Of a stretch of DNA of 6,370 nt, positions 1 to 6,104 are shown in pieces (position 1 is the first letter of the stretch; the number at the start of each line of letters is the position of its first letter). This DNA is from Nitriliruptorales bacterium. Lineage in GTDB: Bacteria > Actinomycetota > Nitriliruptoria > Euzebyales > Egibacteraceae. A model generated the notes under the pieces. It saw nothing but the letters and a program-made list of their open reading frames with translations. It did not search any database and was not told the DNA's origin. The stretch is taken from the NCBI GenBank assembly GCA_007133145.1, contig SLNF01000115.1:1-6370 (forward strand), in the 5' to 3' direction. Made by a program: the position numbers and the translations under genes.

Positions 1-903
1 CTCGTGGTCGGAGCCGGGCTGCCGCCGCGCCCGCGGGCCGCGCGGCTCGCGGTCAGCCACGAGCAGGCCGCGGCCGGCACCGGGCAGGCCGATGTCGAGC
101 TGCTCGTGGGCGATGGGCTCGGGGGACGGCCCGCAGGCGACGGCGAGGCGTTCCTCGACGTCGCCCTGACGGGCAGCGACGTCTACGCCGACCCCGAGGT
201 CGGCCACGACCACGACTGGTTGCTCGTCGCCGACCGGAGCTGCTGGCAGCGTCTGAGCACCGGCAACCTCGCCGCGGCGGCGCAGGCCCTCGCCGGCTGG
301 GGACTGCGCCGGGGCGAGCGTGTGCTCGTGACGACCCCGCTCGAGCAGCCCTCGACGACGGTCCTCGCCATCGCCGTCGCCGCGGTCGGCGGGCAGGTCG
401 TCGCCGTGCGCGGCGGCGGCACCGCGCAGTGGCTCGCCGCCGCCGAGGAGGAGCGCGTCGACTGGCTCGCCACCGACGCCGCCGGCATCGATGCGCTCGG
501 CTCGGCCGAGCCGGGGGACCACGGCCTCTCCGGCCTGCTGTGCCTCGATGGGGTCGCCGCACCGCGCGCCGCGCTGGCCTCGACGCGCCTTGGGGTGGGC
601 GTGGCCACCGGCAGCGGCCTCGCGACCGCGGCCTACCTCGCCTCGCTGACCCCACGCGACCTCGACGCGGCGACCGCGGCGTGGCTGGCCACCGAGTCCG
701 GCCAGCCCGCCGGCGCGCTGCTCGAGCCGGCCTGCCTCGAGGAGCAGGACGGCGAGCTCTGCGTCGGCGGGCCGCTCGCGAGCCCGGGCGTCGAGGGCGC
801 CGAGGAGGGCGCCGACGCCGGCCTCGGCGCGACCCGTCGCACCGGCGTGCTCGGCGCGCTGCGCCACGGCCCCGACGGGCGGACCCACGTGCTGCTGCGC
901 TGA
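1..903 (+). CDS. Degenerate AMP-binding (ANL superfamily)-like protein, 5' end probably outside window
   Basis: The frame is open from the first base and ends at TGA 901-903. The first start codon in view is GTG at 4 (299 aa), but no ribosome binding site can be judged, so the true start may lie upstream. Numbering from that GTG, residues 85-140 read like an acyl-CoA synthetase segment (NLAAAAQALAGWGLRRGERV, then a hydrophobic stretch ending GGQVVAVRGG). Residues 250-262 (GELCVGGPLASPG) and 279-299 (RTGVLGAL, then GPDGRTHVLLR) resemble the late 'GELxVxGP..pGY' and 'TGDLGxxxxDG' motifs. The Ser/Thr/Gly-rich P-loop (TSGTTGxPK), the YGxTE motif and the TGD aspartate are not recognisable. The protein stops at the usual hinge, so the C-terminal domain with the catalytic lysine is absent. 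Adenylating activity is therefore doubtful; a regulatory or decayed homologue is possible. It converges on surE. I am confident it is coding, moderately confident of the family. Confidence 0.68.
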   Translation, partial: LVVGAGLPPRPRAARLAVSHEQAAAGTGQADVELLVGDGLGGRPAGDGEAFLDVALTGSDVYADPEVGHDHDWLLVADRSCWQRLSTGNLAAAAQALAGWGLRRGERVLVTTPLEQPSTTVLAIAVAAVGGQVVAVRGGGTAQWLAAAEEERVDWLATDAAGIDALGSAEPGDHGLSGLLCLDGVAAPRAALASTRLGVGVATGSGLATAAYLASLTPRDLDAATAAWLATESGQPAGALLEPACLEEQDGELCVGGPLASPGVEGAEEGADAGLGATRRTGVLGALRHGPDGRTHVLLR

Positions 904-968
904 GGCGCGGCCCGTCGGCGGTGCGCCCTACGGGCAGGCCGCCCGCCGGCCCGCTGGCAGAGGTCGGC
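904..968. terminator. Convergent intergenic spacer with GC-rich inverted repeats
   Basis: This short gap separates two converging stop codons. GCCCGT (910-915) is complementary to ACGGGC (930-935). An alternative small stem pairs CGGGC (931-935) with GCCCG (941-945). Such GC stems could act as a two-way terminator, but neither is followed by a T-run on either strand. The assignment rests mainly on position. Confidence 0.25.
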
Positions 969-1721
969 TCAGGACCAGCTGTCGAGCGGGCGCAGGCGGC
1001 TGAGCGAGACCCCTCCGGCGTAGACACGCTCGGCGTCGCTGCCCTCGACCGGGGGCACGATCATCCCGCGGTGCAGGCCGAGGCGGACCGTGGCGCTGCC
1101 GTCGCCGTTGCGTGCGACGACGCTGATCCGCGAGGCGGTCATCCGCTCGCCGGGACTGAGGCTCGTCCAGGCCGCGGGCTGCCAGGAGGCCGCCGGCGGT
1201 GCCGGCACGTTGAGGTTCCACACCTCCGGCTCGGGCTGGCTCGTGAGCTTCTCGGCGGTCTCGACGGCGTGGCCGACGACGGCGGCGAGGTCGGCGGGCT
1301 CGTGGGGCTCGGGGGCGGCGGAGACCGCGAGGGCCGGCACGCCCATCCCCCAGGCGGTGATCGCCGCCCACGCGGTGCCCGAGCGCCAGACGTCCCGGCC
1401 GATGTTCCACCCGAAGTTCGGCCCGCTGACGACGACGTCGACGGGCTCGTCGACGGCCCCGCCGAGGCCGAGCAGCACGCAGACCGTCGGCGTGGCCGCC
1501 TGCACCGCCCACGCGCGGTCGACGGGGACCGCCGGGGCGGCGGTCAGCGCGAGGTCGACCTCCCCGCCCATCGGCAGGGGCTTGAGGGCACCCGAGACGC
1601 CGCTCTGGTCGCTCGAGGGGGCGAGCACCGTCGTGTCGTGCCCGGCGTCGCGCAGGCCTGCCGCGAGGACGCCCAGCCAGGGGGCGTCGATGCCGTCGTC
1701 GTTGGTGAGCAGGACGTGCAC
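969..1721 (-). CDS. surE: SurE 5'/3'-nucleotidase (survival protein SurE)
   Basis: This is a 250-residue protein of normal length for SurE, a metal-dependent cytosolic phosphatase that removes phosphate from 5'- and 3'-nucleoside monophosphates. The N-terminus carries the diagnostic LLTNDDG (residues 4-10), in which D8 and D9 are expected metal ligands. S40 in DQSG and N102 in SGPNFGWNIG match the other two ligand positions. The SGT motif at 114-116, NLNVP at 169-173 and a closing SDAERVYAGGVSLSRLRPL-type segment are also typical. Tryptophan and arginine replace common residues around 105-113, but the ligands are intact. The start is GTG at 1721, with GAGGAGG (1730-1736) eight bases upstream. 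It begins 38 bases after the stop of the DinB/thioesterase fusion gene and is probably cotranscribed with it. No signal peptide is seen. Its link to acyl-CoA metabolism is unclear and may be only positional. Confidence 0.96.
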   Translation of the reverse strand: MHVLLTNDDGIDAPWLGVLAAGLRDAGHDTTVLAPSSDQSGVSGALKPLPMGGEVDLALTAAPAVPVDRAWAVQAATPTVCVLLGLGGAVDEPVDVVVSGPNFGWNIGRDVWRSGTAWAAITAWGMGVPALAVSAAPEPHEPADLAAVVGHAVETAEKLTSQPEPEVWNLNVPAPPAASWQPAAWTSLSPGERMTASRISVVARNGDGSATVRLGLHRGMIVPPVEGSDAERVYAGGVSLSRLRPLDSWS

Positions 1722-1759
1722 GGTGGGTGCCTCCTCGGGCTGCGGTCGGTGGGGGCGTC

Positions 1760-2911
1760 TCAGGTCGTGGCGGGGTCGGTGGGCTCGGGCCGGTAGCTGC
1801 CGAGGCGCTCGATGCGCTCCTTGCGCATCTGCCGGCGGATCCGCGCCTGCGCCTGACGGCGGTGCTCCTGCTCGTCGGCGACCTCGAGCGGCGGGACGGG
1901 CACCGGTCGGCCGTCGTCGCCGAGGCAGACCATGACGAGGTAGGCCGTCGTCGTGTGCCGCCGCGGGCCGCCCTCCCAGCGCTCCGCCTCGACGCGGACC
2001 CCGACCTCGAGGCTCGTGTGCCCGACGTCGTTGACCGCGGCGTGGACGAAGAGGAGGTCGCCGACCTCGACGGGCGCGAGGAAGGACAGCTCGTCGATCG
2101 CCGCGGTGACGCAGACCCGTCCGGCGTGGCGGGCCGCGGCCGCGCCCGCGGCGGTGTCGACCTCGCGCATGATCACGCCGCCGTGGACGTGGCCGAGGAT
2201 GTTCGCGTCGAGCTGGGTCATCGTCCGCACGAAGGTGATCTCGCTCGCCGCGACCGGCACGGGGTCGCGCCTCGGCTCGGCCGGGGTGCCGGCCCCGCCG
2301 GCGCCGGGCGCGGTCCCGTCGCTGGCCGGTCGCCTGCTCCTGCGCCGGGGGTCACGACCGAGCAGCCCCAGCAGCCGCTCGCCGACGGCCGCGTCGTCGG
2401 CGACGGGCACCGGCGGGGCGAACAGCCCGCTGCCGGCGAGCTCCTCGGCGTGGGGGGCGAGCGCCTCGAGCAGGGGCGCGGCGAGCTCGTCGGGCGGGGT
2501 GACCTCGATGCCGAGTCCGCGGGCGAGGTCCCAGCGGTGCACGACGAGGTCGGTGACGCGCTGGGTGAGGTAGACCTCGGCCGGGAGCGTCCCCATCGTC
2601 GTGTGCACCCTCCGGGTGAGCACCGCGGGTTCGGCGACCGCGGCGCGCTCGGCGGCGCTGGCCTCACGCCACGCCGCGAGCGGGTCGTCGCCGAGGACGT
2701 CGCCGTCGTAGCGGTCGCCGACCTCCTCGAGGGTCTGCCCGGCGAGGAGGTGGGGCGCCCACCACGCCTCCGCGGTGAGGTGGGCGAGGAGGTCGCGCAC
2801 GCTCCAGCCCTCGCACGCCGTCGGGCGCTCCCAGTCGGCGTCGTCGATCGCGGCGATCGTCGCGTCGAGATCGTCGATCGCGCGACGGTGCAGCTCCACG
2901 GGATTGGGCAT
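1760..2911 (-). CDS. Fusion of TIGR03086 DinB/MDMPI-like metal-binding domain with hotdog acyl-CoA thioesterase
   Basis: One uninterrupted frame encodes two domains. Numbering is from the GTG codon at 2914, just before the chosen ATG. Residues about 5-190 match the actinobacterial TIGR03086 / mycothiol-dependent maleylpyruvate isomerase-like (DinB) family: CEGWSVRDLLAHL (34-46), DLVVHRWDLARGLG (122-135) and a terminal LLGLLGRDP (181-189). H45, D122 and H126 are the likely metal ligands. Residues 190-218 form an Arg/Pro/Gly/Ala-rich linker. Residues about 219-345 are a YciA/ACOT-like hotdog thioesterase: LDANILGHVHGGVIMREVDT (235-254), VTAAIDELSFLAPVEVGDLL (269-288) and TSLEVGVRVEAE (300-311). 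A basic tail follows (350-372). The thioesterase should hydrolyse acyl-CoA to free acid and CoA; the substrate of the first domain is unknown. The gene lies 63 bases after the acyl-CoA dehydrogenase and 38 before surE. A GTG at 2258-2260 could also start the thioesterase separately. Confidence 0.93.
   Translation of the reverse strand: MPNPVELHRRAIDDLDATIAAIDDADWERPTACEGWSVRDLLAHLTAEAWWAPHLLAGQTLEEVGDRYDGDVLGDDPLAAWREASAAERAAVAEPAVLTRRVHTTMGTLPAEVYLTQRVTDLVVHRWDLARGLGIEVTPPDELAAPLLEALAPHAEELAGSGLFAPPVPVADDAAVGERLLGLLGRDPRRRSRRPASDGTAPGAGGAGTPAEPRRDPVPVAASEITFVRTMTQLDANILGHVHGGVIMREVDTAAGAAAARHAGRVCVTAAIDELSFLAPVEVGDLLFVHAAVNDVGHTSLEVGVRVEAERWEGGPRRHTTTAYLVMVCLGDDGRPVPVPPLEVADEQEHRRQAQARIRRQMRKERIERLGSYRPEPTDPATT
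2258..2273 (-). promoter_or_regulatory. Possible internal translation start for the thioesterase domain
   Basis: At the junction of the two domains the minus strand has GAGG (2270-2273), nine bases, then an in-frame GTG (2260-2258, residue 219 of the fusion). Starting here would give a free-standing hotdog thioesterase of about 166 residues beginning VPVAASEITFVRTM, where stand-alone family members usually begin. This is a candidate only; no stop codon separates the domains. Confidence 0.3.
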
Positions 2912-2915
2912 CACG

Positions 2916-2920
2916 CCTCC
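2916..2920 (-). promoter_or_regulatory. Ribosome binding site that decides the fusion gene's start
   Basis: On the minus strand GGAGG is followed by C, then GTG (2914-2912), then ATG (2911-2909) in the same frame. The GTG would be one base from the site, which is too close. The ATG has four bases of spacing, short but workable. I therefore place the start at ATG 2911. Confidence 0.6.
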
Positions 2921-2974
2921 GGGGGTGTCGCCGGTCGCGGGCTCCCGGCCGAGGCTACCGCCGGGCGCCCCCGC

Positions 2975-4135
2975 TCAGCGCCGCGGCAGGAGCTCGCGGG
3001 CGATGACGAGGCGCTGGATCTGCTGGGTGCCCTCGTAGATCTGCGTGATCTTCGCGTCGCGCAGCATCCGCTCGACGGGGTAGTCCTTCGTGTAGCCGTA
3101 GCCGCCGAAGAGCTGGACGGCGTCGGTGGTCACCGCCATCGCGACGTCCCCGGCCTTGAGCTTGGCCATCGACGAGGCCAGCGTGAGGTCGTCGTCGCCG
3201 CGGTCGGCCTTCGCCGCGGCCTCGTAGACCAGTGCCCGGGCCGCGGCGGTCTCGGTCTGCATGTCGGCGAGCATGAACTGCACGCCCTGGAAGCTCGCGA
3301 CGGGACGGCCGAACTGCTCGCGCTCGGCGACGTAGGCCCGCGCCGCGTCGATCGCGCCCTGGGCGATGCCGACCGCTTGGGCGCCGACGACGAGGCGGGT
3401 GTGGTCGAAGGCCGCCATCGCGTCGTAGAACCCGCGTCCCTCCTCGCCGATGCGCCGGTCGGCGGGGATGCGGCAGTCGTCGAAGTGGACCTGGCAGGTG
3501 GGGCTGCCGGTGATCCCGAGCTTGTCCTCCTTCTTGCCGACGCTGAAGCCGGGGTCCTCGGCGCGCACGAGGAACGCGCTGATGCCCCTCGGCCCCGCGT
3601 CGGGGTCGGTCTTGGCGAAGACGACGTAGAGGTTGGAGGCCCCCGCCATGGAGATCCACACCTTCGTGCCGTTGAGGACGTAGTGCTCGCCGTCGCGGGT
3701 CGCCGTCGTCGCCATCGACGCGGGGTCGCTGCCGGCCTCGGCCTCGCTGATGCAGTAGCTGATGAGGTCGGCGCCCTCGGCGATGCCCGGCAGCCACGCC
3801 TGCTTCTGCGCCTCGCTGGCGGCCATGAGGATCGGCACGCTGCCGAGCTTCTGCACGAGCGGGATCACCGAGGAGGAGGCGCAGACCCGCGCGACCTCCT
3901 CGACGAGGAGCGCGAAGGTCAGCGCGTCGGCGCCGGCTCCGCCGTAGGCCTCGGGGATGTGCAGACCGAGCAGGCCGTTGTCGGCGAGGACCTCCTTGAC
4001 GTCCCAGGGGAAGGCCGCCTCGGCGTCGATCGCCGCCGCACGCGGGGCGATGTGGTCGGCGGCGATGCGGCGCACCACCTCACGGAAGGCGCGGTGCTCC
4101 TCGGTGAGGGCGAACAGCTCGGTCGGCTCGCTCAT
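2975..4135 (-). CDS. Acyl-CoA dehydrogenase (FAD-dependent, short/branched-chain type)
   Basis: A complete 386-residue acyl-CoA dehydrogenase, of standard family length. It should oxidise an acyl-CoA to the trans-2-enoyl-CoA, passing electrons through FAD to electron-transfer flavoprotein in the cytosol. The all-helical N-terminal domain covers about residues 5-120. CISEAEAGSD (128-137) and VLNGTKVWIS (153-162) mark the middle beta domain that holds the flavin. REQFGRPVASFQ (272-283) and QLFGGYGYTKDYPVERMLRD (341-360) are the C-terminal signatures. E368 in IYEGTQQIQR is the expected catalytic base, in the position used by short-chain, butyryl and many branched-chain enzymes. Chain length cannot be fixed from sequence. 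ATG at 4135 has AGGAG (4143-4147) seven bases upstream. It lies 86 bases after the P450 stop, behind a TetR-type inverted repeat, and 63 bases before the thioesterase fusion, which suggests shared acyl-CoA catabolism. Confidence 0.97.
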   Translation of the reverse strand: MSEPTELFALTEEHRAFREVVRRIAADHIAPRAAAIDAEAAFPWDVKEVLADNGLLGLHIPEAYGGAGADALTFALLVEEVARVCASSSVIPLVQKLGSVPILMAASEAQKQAWLPGIAEGADLISYCISEAEAGSDPASMATTATRDGEHYVLNGTKVWISMAGASNLYVVFAKTDPDAGPRGISAFLVRAEDPGFSVGKKEDKLGITGSPTCQVHFDDCRIPADRRIGEEGRGFYDAMAAFDHTRLVVGAQAVGIAQGAIDAARAYVAEREQFGRPVASFQGVQFMLADMQTETAAARALVYEAAAKADRGDDDLTLASSMAKLKAGDVAMAVTTDAVQLFGGYGYTKDYPVERMLRDAKITQIYEGTQQIQRLVIARELLPRR

Positions 4136-4171
4136 CGCTGTGCTCCTGCTGCCGGTGTCCCGTGCCGGCGG

Positions 4172-4187
4172 AGTCTACCGGTCGGTA
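4172..4187 (-). promoter_or_regulatory. Candidate TetR-type operator and -10 element upstream of the acyl-CoA dehydrogenase
   Basis: TACCG (4176-4180) and CGGTA (4183-4187) form a perfect inverted repeat with a two-base spacer, reading TTACCGACCGGTAGA on the minus strand. TACCGNNCGGTA-like palindromes are common operators of TetR-family repressors of acyl-CoA and fatty-acid genes in actinobacteria. It overlaps TAGACT (minus strand, 4177-4172), a possible -10 box about 36 bases before the ATG. No good -35 hexamer is seen. Short GC palindromes also arise by chance. Confidence 0.4.
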
Positions 4188-4201
4188 ACTTACGGGCGGC
4201 G

Positions 4202-4214
4202 CCGCGTGGCGCGG
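4202..4214 (-). terminator. Small GC hairpin just after the P450 stop
   Basis: CCGCG (4202-4206) and CGCGG (4210-4214) pair around a three-base loop, eight bases beyond the P450 stop codon on the minus strand. It might weakly terminate or process the P450 transcript before the acyl-CoA dehydrogenase promoter. There is no T-run, so a true intrinsic terminator is doubtful. Confidence 0.25.
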
Positions 4215-4221
4215 GGCCGGC

Positions 4222-5484
4222 TCAGGCGGTGGCGATCCCGTCGACGGCGACCGGCAGCGCCTCGAGGCTGCGCAGCGCGATGTGGTCCCGGTAGGCCAGG
4301 TGGTCGGTCGCGAGGCGGGGGTTGCGCAGCCGGGTCGCGAGCCGCTCGAGGACCACGCGCGCCTCGAGGCGGGCGAGCGGGGCGCCGAGGCAGGCGTGGG
4401 GCCCCGCGCCGAACCCGAGGTGGCCGGAGGTGTCGCGGTCGGGGTCGAAGCGCTCCGGGGCGGGGAAGCGCGCGGGATCGCGGTTGGCTGCCGCGAGCAG
4501 GAGCAGGAGCGTCGTGCCCTCGGCGACCTCGACGTCGCCGATGCGCAGATCGGCGAGCGCCACCCGGTCGCGCAGCTGCACCGGCGCGTCGTGGCGCAGG
4601 GTCTCCTCGACGACCGCCGCCGCGCGCGTCGGCTCGCCCCGCAGCCTCGCGAGCTCGTCGGGGTGGCGCAGCAGGGCCAGCCAGGCGTTGGCGATGAGGT
4701 TGACCGTCGTCTCCTGCCCGGCGGCGAGCAGGAGCACGACGATGCCCCGCAACTCGGCGTCGCTCAGTGCCGCGCCCGCGTCGCGTGCGGCGAGCAGCGC
4801 CGTGAGGACGTCGGAACCGGGCTCGCGCCGCCGGTCGTCGATGAGGTCGGCGAGGTAGCCGTGGAAGGCCTCCACGGCCCGCCAGGCGGCGGCGCGCTCG
4901 GCCTCGCCGAGCAGGAACGGCGGGTCGATGGCCCGGGCGAGGTCACGCGACCAGGTCTGTAGGCGCCCTCGGTCGCGCTCGGGCACGCCGAGCAACTCAC
5001 CGATGACCGCAAGGGGCAGTGGCGCGGCGACCTCGGCGACGACGTCGATGACGGTGCCGTGGGCGCCGACGCGGGCGGCGGCGGCGTCGAGGAGCCCGTC
5101 GGCGAGCGCGGAGACCCGCGGCTCGAGGCGTCCGAGGGTGCCGGGCGCGAGCGCCGAGGCCGCGAGGCGTCGCAGCCTTGTGTGGTCGGGTGGGTCGCGC
5201 AGCAGGAAGGGTTGGGCCTCGTCGGCGTCCCAGGCGTCGAGGTCGGCGCCCTGCTCGGCGAGCCAGGCCCGGAACGCCCCGGAGCGGCGGTAGTCGCTCG
5301 ACAGGCGCCGGTCGCGCAGCAGCCCGTCGACCGGGGCGTGGCTGGCGACCACGACGATGCCCATCGGCCCCTCGGCGACGGGCGCCTGCTGCTGGAGCGC
5401 CGCGTAGACGGGGTAGGGGTCGGCGCGCACCGCAGGGTCGAGCAGGGAGCGCAGGAGGTCGGTGGGGGACAACGGCTCCTCCAT
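4222..5484 (-). CDS. Cytochrome P450 (bacterial class I, CYP105/107-like)
   Basis: A 420-residue soluble P450 with all family hallmarks. It would insert oxygen into an unidentified substrate using electrons from a ferredoxin and reductase; neither partner is encoded in the window. The C-helix reads DPPDHTRLRRL (97-107). The I-helix oxygen-activation motif is AAGQETT (254-260). ExxR is E294-R297, PERFDPDR is 343-350, and the haem loop is FGAGPHACLG (358-367) with C365 as the iron ligand. There is no membrane anchor or signal peptide. I chose ATG at 5484 because MEEPLSPTDLLRSLLDP matches the usual P450 N-terminus. The open frame extends to 5700, but that stretch is low-complexity and overlaps the small membrane gene. 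No Shine-Dalgarno precedes this ATG, and GGAGGAG falls inside codons 1-3, so initiation may be leaderless or at a nearby alternative codon. A strong hairpin lies 17 bases upstream. Confidence 0.96.
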   Translation of the reverse strand: MEEPLSPTDLLRSLLDPAVRADPYPVYAALQQQAPVAEGPMGIVVVASHAPVDGLLRDRRLSSDYRRSGAFRAWLAEQGADLDAWDADEAQPFLLRDPPDHTRLRRLAASALAPGTLGRLEPRVSALADGLLDAAAARVGAHGTVIDVVAEVAAPLPLAVIGELLGVPERDRGRLQTWSRDLARAIDPPFLLGEAERAAAWRAVEAFHGYLADLIDDRRREPGSDVLTALLAARDAGAALSDAELRGIVVLLLAAGQETTVNLIANAWLALLRHPDELARLRGEPTRAAAVVEETLRHDAPVQLRDRVALADLRIGDVEVAEGTTLLLLLAAANRDPARFPAPERFDPDRDTSGHLGFGAGPHACLGAPLARLEARVVLERLATRLRNPRLATDHLAYRDHIALRSLEALPVAVDGIATA

Positions 5485-5501
5485 GGGGATCGGGGTCGGG
5501 C

Positions 5502-5523
5502 AGGGGGTTCGACGGGACCCCCT
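5502..5523 (-). repeat. Perfect 7-bp inverted repeat (hairpin) before the P450 start
   Basis: AGGGGGT (5502-5508) is exactly complementary to ACCCCCT (5517-5523). Inside it, a T-G wobble and a C-G pair extend the stem to nine pairs around the tetraloop GACG. It sits in the 91-base gap between the small membrane gene's stop and the P450 ATG. No T-run follows on the minus strand, so it may be an mRNA stability, attenuation or processing element rather than a classical terminator. Confidence 0.5.
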
Positions 5524-5575
5524 CGCGCGCTCGGTCGTGGTGAGGGGGAGGGCCGCTGCGGCGCCGTGGTGGCGC

Positions 5576-5707
5576 TCAGCGCCGACGCAGCACGTCGGCG
5601 AGCAGGAGGCCGGCGGCCACGGCGATCGCCCCGACGACGGCGAGGCGCATCGCACCGCCGAGTGCCTGCCACGCCAGCGCTGCGACGAAGGCGAGGACAC
5701 CGGCCAT
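5576..5707 (-). CDS. Small hydrophobic membrane protein, 43 aa, function unknown
   Basis: A short open frame encodes 43 residues, mostly Ala, Val, Leu and Gly. Residues 2-19 (AGVLAFVAALAWQALGGA) and 22-40 (LAVVGAIAVAAGLLLADVL) are hydrophobic enough to be two membrane helices, separated by M20-R21 and followed by a basic RRR tail. A tight helical hairpin or a single long helix is possible. The ATG at 5707 is preceded on the minus strand by GGAGGAGGG (5714-5722) with about six bases of spacing, one of the best ribosome binding sites in the window. That site, with the hydrophobic bias, argues for a real gene. It lies 91 bases upstream of the P450 in the same direction and may share its transcript. 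I recognise no family. A membrane partner for the P450 system is conceivable but unsupported. Confidence 0.62.
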   Translation of the reverse strand: MAGVLAFVAALAWQALGGAMRLAVVGAIAVAAGLLLADVLRRR

Positions 5708-5713
5708 GAGCAG

Positions 5714-5722
5714 CCCTCCTCC
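5714..5722 (-). promoter_or_regulatory. Strong ribosome binding site of the small membrane gene
   Basis: The minus strand reads GGAGGAGGG, then CTGCTC, then ATG. The match to the 16S anti-Shine-Dalgarno is long and the spacing is near optimal. It fixes the start of the 43-residue gene and separates it from the long frame running through 5708-6253, whose upstream part does not look like protein. Confidence 0.65.
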
Positions 5723-6082
5723 GGGGCCGGCGCCCACCCTGCGTGGCGACCCGGTCACGGGAGGGCTCCTGTCGGCGGCGCAGTGGCGAGGCGCGCCACG
5801 GACGCTCGCATGCGGGGGGCACCCGGACGGCGGGGCCGGCGGGCTCCGGTTGTCCGCCCAGGAGAATGCGCGCGAGGCGCACGTTCTTCCATGACCGGAT
5901 CCTGCCATGTTCGCTCCACGGGCGCTCGCGTGCCGTCGAAGCGACGCCATCGAGAGGCAGGAGGACGCTGGCGGGGGCAGTCCACGGCGGCCGCACCAGG
6001 GTCCCCCGACCCCCGTCGGCAGGACCCCCGCCGCCTGTAGCGCCCCACTATCGCCATCGGAGACCTGAAGGGCCCAGTGGCG
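5723..6082. other. Intergenic region with no convincing gene
   Basis: Frames here are open on both strands because of high GC, but their translations are Arg/Pro/Gly/Ala-rich, lack domain patterns and have no well-placed ribosome binding sites. I see no tRNA. A small inverted repeat, GTGGCG (5783-5788) with CGCCAC (5794-5799), is present, as is an imperfect palindrome centred on GGATCC (5890-5909). The promoter of the minus-strand genes must lie here or just before the small gene, but no clear -35/-10 pair is visible. Confidence 0.5.
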
Positions 6083-6100
6083 AGGGGACCAAAGGCCCCT
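6083..6100. promoter_or_regulatory. DosR/DevR-like palindromic box
   Basis: AGGGGACCAAAGGCCCCT contains GGGACCAAAGGCCC, which fits the published mycobacterial DosR core GGGACTWWAGTCCC at 12 of 14 positions by direct comparison. Its centre is about 118 bases upstream of the predicted start of the rightward transcript, within the usual range for DosR-type sites. The same bases can fold as a hairpin with an AAA loop and a bulged A, so an RNA role is an alternative. Confidence 0.4.
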
Positions 6101-6104
6101 AGAC

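Noticed and set aside
429..1796. Plus-strand 455-codon frame across the ANL-like gene and surE.
   Set aside because: Arg/Gly-rich shadow crossing two real genes in other frames, without a supporting ribosome binding site or motif.
1727..4294. Very long plus-strand open frame (855 codons).
   Set aside because: It lies opposite the fusion gene and the acyl-CoA dehydrogenase, whose families are unmistakable. Its translation is a Gly/Val/Asp/Arg-rich antisense shadow with no domain.
5485..5700. N-terminal extension of the P450 frame to an ATG at 5700.
   Set aside because: The extra 72 residues are low-complexity, do not match P450 N-termini and overlap the small membrane gene, which has a far better ribosome binding site.
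5890..5909. Imperfect palindrome CATGACCGGATCCTGCCATG as a possible operator.
   Set aside because: Eight of ten pairs match, but palindromes of this quality are expected by chance in a window this size, and it has no clear promoter beside it.
4764..5996. Minus-strand 410-codon frame overlapping the P450.
   Set aside because: Ser/Pro/Arg-rich frame-shifted shadow of the P450 with no domain pattern.
5743..6102. Plus-strand frames in the intergenic region, including an ATG close to AGGAG near 5870.
   Set aside because: Spacing from the AGGAG to the ATG is about one base, and the products are Arg/Pro-rich with no conserved pattern.
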